A stretch of DNA of 64,000 bases from Pseudomonas sp. R5-89-07 (lineage in GTDB: Bacteria > Pseudomonadota > Gammaproteobacteria > Pseudomonadales > Pseudomonadaceae), in the NCBI RefSeq assembly GCF_003851685.1, contig NZ_CP027727.1, positions 930,001 to 994,000 on the forward strand, read 5' to 3'. How positions within the stretch are numbered: the stretch's first letter is position 1; every line of letters begins with the position of its first letter. Positions 51,123 to 58,427 of this stretch are shown in pieces. Below the pieces are notes generated by a model that ran no database searches, was not told the origin of the DNA, and saw nothing but the letters and a program-made list of their open reading frames with translations. The position numbers and the translations under genes were made by a program.

Positions 51123-53027
51123 TCACAGCCCTCTGGGTTTACTGAGATCGGGTTTGCCATTCAAGTTTGGAAAACTCACCTTGCATCCATTCGATTTAAA
51201 GCCTGTACAACCCCAAAAGTCATAGCCACCGTCTCCTTTTTTCTGTCGCCTTGCGAGGGGCTGATTGCACTTGGGACAGTTGAAAGCGCCACCTTCTGTG
51301 GCTGGGCGTGGAGCGGACGCCATCGGCACACTCGGCATTCCACGTTGCTGAGACAGCTCCTCTTCCAAGCGCCTATGCAGACGTGCAACGACAGCTCCAT
51401 ATGTGTCTTGGCCCTGGGCGATTTTGTCCAAATCGCGCTCCAGCTCCCTTGTAAAATCGAGCTCCACGAAACTGAAGAACCCTTCCAGCTTCGCGATTGT
51501 TTCCTCCCCCAGCGGCGCCGGTACCAGCTTGCGGCTTTTTTCCTCGATCATTCCTTTGCTGGTGATGTTCTTCAAGATCGAGGCGAACGTACTGGGACGG
51601 CCAATACCGCGGCGCTCCATTTCCTTGATTAGACTGGCCTTGGTGTAGCGGGATGGCGGCTGGGTTTTCTTCTTCAGCAGTTCTCCGTTGTGCACAGAGA
51701 GGATCTGTTTTGGGCAGAGTGCAGGAACTGGGTTGCTCGCTGCCGCATCTTCCTCATCGTCCGTGTCATCACCCTTGAGCAGCTTCCGCCACCCAGGATG
51801 AAAAAGGGTTTCACCAGTTGCACTGAATCGCAGTGCCTTACCATTTGGGCCAACCGCGAGCAGTTTTACAGCACGCACGTCGAATACCGCCGCTTCGATC
51901 TGGCTGGCAAGCGCCCGGACCCAAATCAACTTGTACAGGGCGAGCTCCTCGTCGTTCTCACCGGCTTTTGCATCAGCCCAATGCGTCGGGGTAATAGCGG
52001 GGTGGCCTTCCTGCGCGCCTTCGGCGGCTTTGAATGTACGTCGCACGTCGACGGTCTTCAACCCGATAGATCTAGCTACGGTTCTAATATCCTCCATGGC
52101 CTCGTCTGGTACGTTGGGATTATCCGTCCTGTGGTAGGTAATGACGCCTTGTTCATACAATCGCTGGGCGACTTGCATGGTCTTGTCCGGGTCCCATTTC
52201 AAGGCGTTGCTGGCTGCTTGTTGAAGTGTGGAAGAGATGAAGGGCGCGGGTGGGTGGCGCTCGGCCTTGCGGTCTTCACAGGACTCGACGACGACATTAC
52301 GTGTGCCGGCGACGAGTTGGGCCAAGTTGGCATCTTGAACGTAAGGAAAGTCTTTGCTCGCGAAATCCGGTACCGGTTGCCAATCTGCATACCAGGTGGT
52401 GCCCTGATTCATATTCACAAAGTTCAGACGCACACCGAAGTGGTTGACTACCTGAAAGTTACGGATCTCGCGCTCGCGCAAAACTACCAGGTATACGGCA
52501 GGCGATTGCACGCGGCCTGCAGAGGTGGGCTTGCCCATCAGTCGGCGTAGCTCCTGAGTCACCAGATAACCCACCAAGCGATCAAGTACACGCCGGCATT
52601 CTTGTGACGCGACTCTGTTCAAATCGATTTGGCGAGGATTGGCTAGAGCCTCTGCGACACGCTTCAGGGTGATTTCATTGAAGGTGATGCGTTTGTAGGA
52701 TTTGACCGCCAGTACCTGCTGGATGTGCCAGCTGATGCTTTCACCTTCGCGATCCGGGTCGGTTGCGAGGTAGATTTCATCGGCCTGTTTAGCTGCGGCC
52801 TTGATGGTCCGCACGGCCTTGGCGCTCTTATCCAGGATCTCGTACACCGGTGTGTAATTTTTGCGGACGCCTGTGGTGATCATGCTGTCGTCCTGCCCTC
52901 TGGCCGGCAAGTCACGTATGTGCCCACCACTGGCGACAACCAACCAGTCTTCGCCTGGGCGCAGCTTCTTTATCATTGGCTGAAGCTTTTTCAGCTTCCC
53001 AGGTGCCTCGATGATCAATAGCTTCAC
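51123..53027 (-). CDS. Type IA DNA topoisomerase
   Basis: About 634 residues. TOPRIM domain with LATDPDREGE (88-97), catalytic tyrosine in GVITYHRTDNPN (Tyr298), GHPAITPTHW, then KASLIKEMERRGIGRPSTF, and one C-terminal four-cysteine zinc ribbon (CPKCNQPLARR ... GCTGFKSNGC). It relaxes or decatenates DNA during replication or transfer; PFGI-1-class elements carry such an enzyme, usually labelled topoisomerase I or III. GTG 53027 follows GAGAAGGGG; GTG 53066 is possible but lacks a site. Confidence 0.92.
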   Translation of the reverse strand: MKLLIIEAPGKLKKLQPMIKKLRPGEDWLVVASGGHIRDLPARGQDDSMITTGVRKNYTPVYEILDKSAKAVRTIKAAAKQADEIYLATDPDREGESISWHIQQVLAVKSYKRITFNEITLKRVAEALANPRQIDLNRVASQECRRVLDRLVGYLVTQELRRLMGKPTSAGRVQSPAVYLVVLREREIRNFQVVNHFGVRLNFVNMNQGTTWYADWQPVPDFASKDFPYVQDANLAQLVAGTRNVVVESCEDRKAERHPPAPFISSTLQQAASNALKWDPDKTMQVAQRLYEQGVITYHRTDNPNVPDEAMEDIRTVARSIGLKTVDVRRTFKAAEGAQEGHPAITPTHWADAKAGENDEELALYKLIWVRALASQIEAAVFDVRAVKLLAVGPNGKALRFSATGETLFHPGWRKLLKGDDTDDEEDAAASNPVPALCPKQILSVHNGELLKKKTQPPSRYTKASLIKEMERRGIGRPSTFASILKNITSKGMIEEKSRKLVPAPLGEETIAKLEGFFSFVELDFTRELERDLDKIAQGQDTYGAVVARLHRRLEEELSQQRGMPSVPMASAPRPATEGGAFNCPKCNQPLARRQKKGDGGYDFWGCTGFKSNGCKVSFPNLNGKPDLSKPRGL

Positions 53028-53126
53028 GGTGTGCCCCTTCTCAATTATGCAAAGAGGGACTGTCACGTCATGGCAGGTAGGGCTTCAATGGGAAATGGTC
53101 AATGCACAACGGGGGGCTTTTAGCGG

Positions 53127-53324
53127 CTAGAGGTTCAGCGTCAGCTGCTGTTCCTGGGCAAAGCCCTTTAGCCACGACGCGCGCATCGCAGGATGGTGGT
53201 AAGGGCAGTCATACACCCGTAGCCCTTTTCGGGCGGCGTCAGCACCGGCTGTATGAACGGCAGTATGAGGGTTATTGAATTGCCGCCTATCTGCTGGTTT
53301 CAAAGAAGTTCGAGATTGCGCCAT
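53127..53324 (-). CDS. Rmf/CrpP-fold small protein
   Basis: 65 residues. AGADAARKGLRVYDCPY, then MRASWLKGFAQEQQ follows the ribosome modulation factor pattern (G-x-x-A-x-x-G, C-P-Y, R-x-x-W-x-x-G-F). CrpP, a plasmid protein described as acting on ciprofloxacin, belongs to the same fold and is the same length, but the sequence alone does not say which role applies. ATG 53324 has only a weak site. Confidence 0.68.
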   Translation of the reverse strand: MAQSRTSLKPADRRQFNNPHTAVHTAGADAARKGLRVYDCPYHHPAMRASWLKGFAQEQQLTLNL

Positions 53325-53502
53325 TGGCTATCGGTCCCCGAAGAACAGATCTATCAGACAGTAACATCACGGATAGGGCATTTTTGGCCTCAAAAACGGA
53401 AGTTTTAAACTTCTGTGCCTGAGATAGCCGAATGGAAGTATGACCCAACCTGAAAGTTAACGAATGGCGCGATTTTTTGCCAACCAATTGGCGCGCTTTA
53501 TA

Positions 53503-53934
53503 TCAATTCGTAGCTGGCTCGTCCGTCCAGTTCGCAGTTCTGATCCACGCGATGAAGTCCTGAGTTGATTGTCCGCTTTGAACACGTAATTGTTCCAGCT
53601 TACCGTATAAGTGTTCAGTCATTTCGTCGTCGTCGTCAAAGTCGACGCGGTATTCAGTATCTAAGCGGAATTCATCGAGCAAGGTGTTGAGAAATCGGCG
53701 GGCTCGCCAGGTATCAAGGTCGGTTTCTCCACGGCCTCCCATAAGATGTTCCCCCGTTCGCCACCCAACTGGAGCCCATGATGCTCGGTCTAGATCCAGG
53801 GTGAGTCCGTAGTAGTCCGGAGCATTCACTTCGCTCTCATCGAAGTATGCCCAGTACACACGGCCTAAAGCTGGGTGCTCTGCGCCAATGACAACGTACC
53901 CAGTTGGGTCCCTCAAAACATCATCCATCGGCAC
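53503..53934 (-). CDS. Acidic protein of unknown function
   Basis: 143 residues, strongly acidic (runs such as DFDDDDEMTEH). The N-terminal half is beta-rich (GYVVIGAEHPALGRVYWAYF). AGGA lies a little far from ATG 53934. The acidic surface would suit a DNA mimic or an inhibitor of a DNA-binding protein, but this is speculation from composition. It follows ssb and a strong hairpin. Confidence 0.68.
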   Translation of the reverse strand: MPMDDVLRDPTGYVVIGAEHPALGRVYWAYFDESEVNAPDYYGLTLDLDRASWAPVGWRTGEHLMGGRGETDLDTWRARRFLNTLLDEFRLDTEYRVDFDDDDEMTEHLYGKLEQLRVQSGQSTQDFIAWIRTANWTDEPATN

Positions 53935-53963
53935 GTCCTACTTTATAGTGGTTTCCTGATCAG

Positions 53964-53994
53964 GTTGGGGGAAACGATGAGCTGTTCCCCCAAC
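53964..53994. promoter_or_regulatory. Strong hairpin between ssb and the acidic-protein gene
   Basis: GTTGGGGGAA (53964-53973) and TTCCCCCAAC (53985-53994) form a ten-pair stem with an eleven-base interior. Without a T-run it is a weak terminator candidate. Its GGGGGAA...TTCCCCC core resembles the first hairpin of the leaders at 33.3 and 34.3 kb. Confidence 0.55.
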
Positions 53995-54037
53995 ACCGAC
54001 AGCTACACGAATGGGCCGAAAAATTAAGCCCCTGTTT

Positions 54038-54502
54038 TCAGAATTGCGGCGGATCGGTATCTGGATATTCATCCGGGCCTGGAGCTGGCTGCGGCCGCGA
54101 TTCGGGTCTGTTGGACTGTTGCGAATTCTGGTTTTGCGAAGGCGCCAGGTTCACCATGGTCACGCGGTGCGGCAGCATGCCGACCCGGCTGGCCTGAATT
54201 TTCAAAGCTTCGAATTCGCCATCGTCGTTCTTCCAACGGTCCATAACTGCGCGACCGGAAACCAGCACTCGCATACCTTTCTGGAACAGTTGCGAATAAT
54301 GCTCGGCGTCCTTGTGCCACCACTCCACATTCGCCCAAAAACCGCCACGATCTTCGTAGCCGCCTTTGCCATCCGGAATCGAATTGTCGAAGTAAACGTT
54401 GGCTCGCATGAGTCGACGTGGGTCTTTATTGCCGTTAGGGAATTCTTTGAATTCCGGTGCAGAACCGATATTGCCTTCCCAGCCTTGTACGGGCGTGCCC
54501 AT
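54038..54502 (-). CDS. ssb: Single-stranded DNA-binding protein
   Basis: 154 residues: OB-fold N-terminal part (ANVYFDNSIPDGKGGYEDRG, WANVEWWHKDAEHY, GMRVLVSGRAVMDRW) and a Gln/Asn/Pro-rich tail. The tail ends DTDPPQF instead of the usual DDDIPF tip, so contacts with host partners may differ. It follows DUF3158 and would coat single strands during transfer or replication. Confidence 0.88.
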   Translation of the reverse strand: MGTPVQGWEGNIGSAPEFKEFPNGNKDPRRLMRANVYFDNSIPDGKGGYEDRGGFWANVEWWHKDAEHYSQLFQKGMRVLVSGRAVMDRWKNDDGEFEALKIQASRVGMLPHRVTMVNLAPSQNQNSQQSNRPESRPQPAPGPDEYPDTDPPQF

Positions 54503-54517
54503 GGGTATTCTCCGAGG

Positions 54518-55057
54518 TTATTGGTATTGCGTTGGGTTGTTGAGCTGCTGCAGCCGAGCGGTATACACGGCCTCTGCCTGGCCCATTTTTTCCGCGCACT
54601 CGGCGGCCTGTTTGGTAATCGAGTGCAACAAACTCATTTGCATGTTCAAGGTGATGCGCTGCAGCTCCATCACGTAAAGATCCTGCAGCATGGATTCCGG
54701 TGTTCTGGGTGAGCCCATCATTTCTGCCCAAACCCCGACGCCCATCCTCCGATCTGTCACCTGCTGCCATCTCAAAAACTGGGTACCGGCTTGGGTGTTC
54801 TGCTCAGTCAACCGCACTGGAACAAGGGTGAATGGATATCGACGGGCCTGGCTCAGCACTTCCTGGGCAAGAGCTTTTAAGTCCGATTCTTGAGCCCGGC
54901 AAAGATCGGCAAATTGGGTCAGCTCCCCCTTACCTTTAAAAGGCTTTAAAAGGCCCTTTAGTGAGGCAGCCTGTTGCAGCCGCTGAAAGGCTTCCTGTTG
55001 CAGTGGCCGGAAGGCGGTCTGTTGCAGCGCCCCATCATTGGAGGGAATCTGGCCCAT
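54518..55057 (-). CDS. DUF3158-family ICE protein
   Basis: 179 residues, almost wholly helical with many Gln residues (ALQQTAFRPLQQEAFQRLQQA), then PFTLVPVRLTEQNTQAGTQF, LRWQQVTDRRMGVGVWAE and a C-terminal coiled segment. This is the DUF3158 pattern. The family lies between PFL_4669 and ssb in PFGI-1-class elements. The preceding gene ends five bases upstream. Function unknown; a DNA-processing role is implied by neighbours. Confidence 0.82.
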   Translation of the reverse strand: MGQIPSNDGALQQTAFRPLQQEAFQRLQQAASLKGLLKPFKGKGELTQFADLCRAQESDLKALAQEVLSQARRYPFTLVPVRLTEQNTQAGTQFLRWQQVTDRRMGVGVWAEMMGSPRTPESMLQDLYVMELQRITLNMQMSLLHSITKQAAECAEKMGQAEAVYTARLQQLNNPTQYQ

Positions 55058-55062
55058 ACTCT

Positions 55063-55788
55063 TTAACCCTCAACGGAGTCATCGAGATGATCATCCGTCT
55101 CGGTTTGCTGCTGACCGCGGATGATCGGTGGCGCGAAATTCGAACGGCGGGTGCCTTCCAGGATGTCCTGTGGTAGCTCACCGTAGCGCTCGTACATTTT
55201 GCGGGCTGCTTCAGCCTTGGCATTGTTTGCAGCGAAGTCGTCGCGGGCAGCGCCTGAGTACTTATAGATCTGGGCCAGACCAAACAGTCTCCGCAGTACC
55301 GCTGCGCCCTCATCGATCCAGGTTTCCATATCGTGCCGCCCGACAAGACCAACGTGCTGGGCCAGCAGAATGCGTCTGACTATTTCGTCGTAGTTCGTCA
55401 GCAGGTACACAGCCTGAAATCCGAGGGGATTGGAGATGTACAGCGGGAGGCTGACAGGTTGGATCGACAGGTTTTCGCTAATGCTGATGGCCGGAGGAAG
55501 GGAGGCCATGGCTGTGTCCAAGCGATCTTCGATAGTCTTTAGCGCTTCCTTGGAATCGTTGATCTTTTCTTCGAGGAGGATCATCCACCAATCAGAGTAG
55601 GGGTCGTCCTGTTGGGCGCCACGAGACATTCGATTGACGACAGTGCAGAACCCTGACAGACCGATGATGCCGGCTTTGAGGTCATTTTTAGGGCGCCCCA
55701 TCCATATACGTGCGGCATGATGAGTGTGAAGGGTGAGCTTCACATCGCTGCGCAGTGAACCGATGTTGAGCCGGAAGTTATCAGCCAT
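55063..55788 (-). CDS. ICE protein, PFL_4669 family (TIGR03761)
   Basis: About 241 residues. LRSDVKLTLHTHHAARIWMG, KNDLKAGIIGLSGFCTVVNR, LPLYISNPLGFQAVYLLTNY and RRLFGLAQIYKYSGAARDD are the family's conserved blocks. ATG 55788 follows AAGGAAA; ATG 55827 has no good site. First gene after the iteron array, so its promoter probably lies at or within the array. Role unknown; it is tied to the replication module in these elements. Confidence 0.88.
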   Translation of the reverse strand: MADNFRLNIGSLRSDVKLTLHTHHAARIWMGRPKNDLKAGIIGLSGFCTVVNRMSRGAQQDDPYSDWWMILLEEKINDSKEALKTIEDRLDTAMASLPPAISISENLSIQPVSLPLYISNPLGFQAVYLLTNYDEIVRRILLAQHVGLVGRHDMETWIDEGAAVLRRLFGLAQIYKYSGAARDDFAANNAKAEAARKMYERYGELPQDILEGTRRSNFAPPIIRGQQQTETDDHLDDSVEG

Positions 55789-55951
55789 GGTGCAGTGTTT
55801 CCTTGGGAAGAGGATTGACGTACCCATGCTGCAATTTGGCTATAGGAGACGCAGCATTAAATACGTAGCCCGATGGAAGGGGATTTGTTGGGGCTTCTAT
55901 ATAGGAAGAGCTGTAATTCGCCAGTGAGCTGATAGCCACTACCGATTTCGG

Positions 55952-56406
55952 ACTCCTTCATGGAGGTGCGGGCAGAATCACTTGCAGGGCTGCCCAACCG
56001 GTGCTGAATCCTGCCAAGGTGTTGCGGGCCGCAACACTTATTCGGCTACCACCTCCGGTGCCTGATCCTGTCAGGGTGTTGTGGGTCACAACACATGCTG
56101 TGTCCCCGGCACGGATGCCGAATCCTGCCGGGGTGATGCGGGCCGCATCACTTGTAGTGCTGCCGGCGCCGATATCGGATCCTGCCGGGGTGATGCGGGC
56201 CGCATCACTTGTAGTGCTGCCGGCGCCGATATCGGATCCTGCCGGGGTGATGCGGGCCGCATCACTTCCAAGACTTCCGCCACCGGTGCCGGATTCTGAC
56301 AAGGTGTTGTGGGCCACAACACTTGCCGTGTCGCCGGTATATATTCCGGTCACGACTGCTTCGCTGTGGGCCGCATTACCACGATATTCTGGTTGTCCGC
56401 CTAACA
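55952..56406. repeat. Array of 57-bp iterons, probable vegetative origin (oriV)
   Basis: Units start at 56008, 56065, 56122, 56179, 56236 and 56293, exactly 57 bases apart; degenerate units flank them at about 55952 and 56350. Two adjacent units (56122 and 56179) are identical. Each good unit has a 19-base palindrome with nine-base arms: GTGATGCGGGCCGCATCAC (three units), GTGTTGCGGGCCGCAACAC, GTGTTGTGGGCCACAACAC, and one with a single mismatch. The arms change together, so dyad symmetry is conserved. pKLC102, of the same class, is reported to have 57-bp repeats at oriV. The array ends exactly at the stop of the replication gene. Confidence 0.85.
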
Positions 56407-57708
56407 TCATGGATGCGTACCCCGATTAGGCTTCAGCAGATGCAGCATTCCGCTGAGTGTGTGTTTTGCCGTTTGTATCGACTCAGGGCTACGCGGCTGA
56501 GCTACCGTCTTTGTTGGTTGCTCTGCGCCCTCTGGCGGGGCTGAAGCGTCTTGACGCTCGGGGCCCGCTTTTACCTTGTCGTCAGGGCTCCATTGGCTGT
56601 TGAAATCGCCGCGAACGGCCATGCCGACGAGCGTCATTAAGTATCCCAGCGGGTTTCGGACCCCTCCCGAGTCACATCGGTGGACCCATTGTTTGATGAG
56701 CGCCGTTTTCAACTCTGCTGGAACCTTTTGCAGTGCCAGGACCGCGTTCTGTTTTTGCTCGACCGGTAGTCGATGCAGTGCATCGAGCAAATCGGCAGCG
56801 ATGTCGTTTGGTGCGGGCGGTACATGTACAGAGCTTTTACAAACATCTTTGTGTGTATCTGTATACGTACTATATGAGTTCGGATGCCGAACTAAGTCCG
56901 AACTCTGTGATTTACGGCTGAGTTCGGCATCCGAACTCGGCTCAAAAGCGAATCGCTCTTCGTCGTTTTTACTGAGTTCGGCATCCGAACTCAGTTGAGA
57001 TAGAGCAATATTTTGCTGAGTTCGGATTCCGAACTCAGGCGCTTTTAGGGCGATTGGAGCTTGCGCTTTTGTCCAGGCTTGGCTGTTCATGCGGGATTCG
57101 ATGATGTCCAACCGGCTGGGTAAACGCTGGCCAACATCTGAATCAGCGGCAAACTCTTTCCAGGCAATTTCCGCCACTTCGCGGATCACCTTGGTCTGGT
57201 GTTGCATGGACTGCGTGAGTAGCTGTAAGTAGTCCTTGTCGAACTCTAGAGCTTCGGAGGGTGTTACCGGTTCGTCATGAAGCAAGTAGACGTTGCCTTG
57301 TACTTGTCCACTCAGATCATTGCGCACCCGGCGTCCCAGACTTAGCCAACGGGTAAGCCGAAGGGTCACTAGTGCTTTGGATACAGTTTCACGCGAAGCC
57401 GGCCTGCCGGGTTGCATACCCAAATATGGCCTCAGTTGGTCATAGGTAGGGAACGCCGTAAGGCCGTCGTCATTGATCAGTAGGCGGAATACCTGCCAGG
57501 TATTTCTTTCAAGCGGGGTTAAGCGATCATCCAGAAGCAGTCGGCGAGGTACCGTCTCGTGTGGGTTCCCGCTGAATATAATTCCGGAGTAGGGTGCAGA
57601 CCCTTCAATCCCCGGTGGCGCTGACACTTTTTTCTGAAGCAAGTGAGCTTCAAGATGGCCCGAGGCCGAGTCTAAAAGCGTCGACAAGGGCAGCCGAGAC
57701 AACCTCAT
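56407..57708 (-). CDS. STY4528-family ICE replication protein
   Basis: 433 residues. The first 170 (IIFSGNPHETVPRRLLLDDR, LTPLERNTWQVFRLLINDDG, YDQLRPYLG, RETVSKALVTLRLTRWLSLG) read as a winged-helix domain of the type found in plasmid replication initiators. Residues about 225-290 form a linker with repeated SSDAELS encoded by palindromic DNA. A C-terminal helical part follows. It lies directly beside the iterons, so binding there is a reasonable inference. ATG 57708 overlaps the DUF2857 stop. Confidence 0.85.
   Translation of the reverse strand: MRLSRLPLSTLLDSASGHLEAHLLQKKVSAPPGIEGSAPYSGIIFSGNPHETVPRRLLLDDRLTPLERNTWQVFRLLINDDGLTAFPTYDQLRPYLGMQPGRPASRETVSKALVTLRLTRWLSLGRRVRNDLSGQVQGNVYLLHDEPVTPSEALEFDKDYLQLLTQSMQHQTKVIREVAEIAWKEFAADSDVGQRLPSRLDIIESRMNSQAWTKAQAPIALKAPEFGIRTQQNIALSQLSSDAELSKNDEERFAFEPSSDAELSRKSQSSDLVRHPNSYSTYTDTHKDVCKSSVHVPPAPNDIAADLLDALHRLPVEQKQNAVLALQKVPAELKTALIKQWVHRCDSGGVRNPLGYLMTLVGMAVRGDFNSQWSPDDKVKAGPERQDASAPPEGAEQPTKTVAQPRSPESIQTAKHTLSGMLHLLKPNRGTHP
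56876..57036. repeat. Four 19-bp palindromes inside the replication gene
   Basis: GAGTTCGG-nnn-CCGAACTC occurs at 56876 (last base changed), 56920, 56974 and 57018, with starts 44, 54 and 44 bases apart, plus a half-site CCGAACTC at 56898-56905. The centres differ (ATG, CAT, CAT, ATT). All lie in the part encoding the protein's linker, where coding constraint is low, giving the repeated SSDAELS. Dyad length equals that of the iteron palindromes, though the sequence is different. Confidence 0.85.
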
Positions 57709-58400
57709 AGTACAGAGTCACCTTCCACCGATGTCGCTGCAGGCTGTGCAAGTCGTTGAGAGGACACAAGCTGTAGCCTCCTCGGGAGGCCAGAGTTTGA
57801 GGGAGGATAAAGCCCTTCTTTTATCCAAGACTGAATGCGATGCCAGATGATTGCCAAGCTGAGGTTTTCTTGGGGTTCATCTGCGCTGGTATCCTGTGGA
57901 GCGTTGAGTTCCTCGGCGACCAGCATGGCGATATCCAGCAAAGCGAGACTGTCCCCAAGCTCAACCTGATGCTCTTGCATAAGGTGCGTCCACCGGTACC
58001 AAAGCTGAGCGTCCATCTCCTCACTGAATTCTCGCCACCGGCCACGGCGTGCCGTCACGCCGATCATGAGGCGTTGAAGGGCTACATCCTGCGGAGACAG
58101 CCCAAAGAACTGTTGCAACATCTGAGTTGTCGCGCCAAGTCGCAGCGCACGTTCGATCATGCGCACTTCTTCATCAGAACGCTGCGCGCCTGACAAAAGT
58201 TTTTTTACCATGTCCCCATCAATGGTGACGCTGCACCAGGACACGGGAGTATTGAGCAACAAACTCAGTACTGAAGGTTGTTGGAGCTGAGCCAGTATCT
58301 CTGGCTCAAGACCCATCTCGATGCAGCGCCGAAGTTGGCCATTACGCATGTGATGAAGCACCTGTGACAGGATTGCTTCATTTATCGGTGTCTTGGACAT
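57705..58400 (-). CDS. DUF2857-family ICE protein
   Basis: 231 residues. ILSQVLHHMRNGQLRRCIEMGL, LLNTPVSWCSVTIDGDMVKK, ERALRLGATTQMLQQFFGLS and WREFSEEMDAQLWYRWTHLM fit DUF2857, found between ParB and the STY4528 gene in these elements. The third block looks like a helix-turn-helix. It overlaps the replication gene by four bases. Likely a regulator or accessory of replication, not shown. Confidence 0.85.
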   Translation of the reverse strand: MSKTPINEAILSQVLHHMRNGQLRRCIEMGLEPEILAQLQQPSVLSLLLNTPVSWCSVTIDGDMVKKLLSGAQRSDEEVRMIERALRLGATTQMLQQFFGLSPQDVALQRLMIGVTARRGRWREFSEEMDAQLWYRWTHLMQEHQVELGDSLALLDIAMLVAEELNAPQDTSADEPQENLSLAIIWHRIQSWIKEGLYPPSNSGLPRRLQLVSSQRLAQPAATSVEGDSVL

Positions 58401-58427
58401 GACGACTCCCCCTTTAGAGTCCGTGTG

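Noticed and set aside
53287..53487. Minus-strand frame of 66 codons upstream of the Rmf/CrpP-like gene
   Set aside because: It overlaps that gene's start, shows no family features and has no Shine-Dalgarno.
55952..56406. A CRISPR array
   Set aside because: The whole 57-base unit repeats, with no unique spacers between short repeats, and there are no cas genes.
55958..56429. Long open frames on both strands across the 57-bp repeats
   Set aside because: 57 is a multiple of three, so any frame free of stops in one unit stays open through the array. The encoded peptides are simple repeats and there is no ribosome site; the repeats are better explained as an origin.
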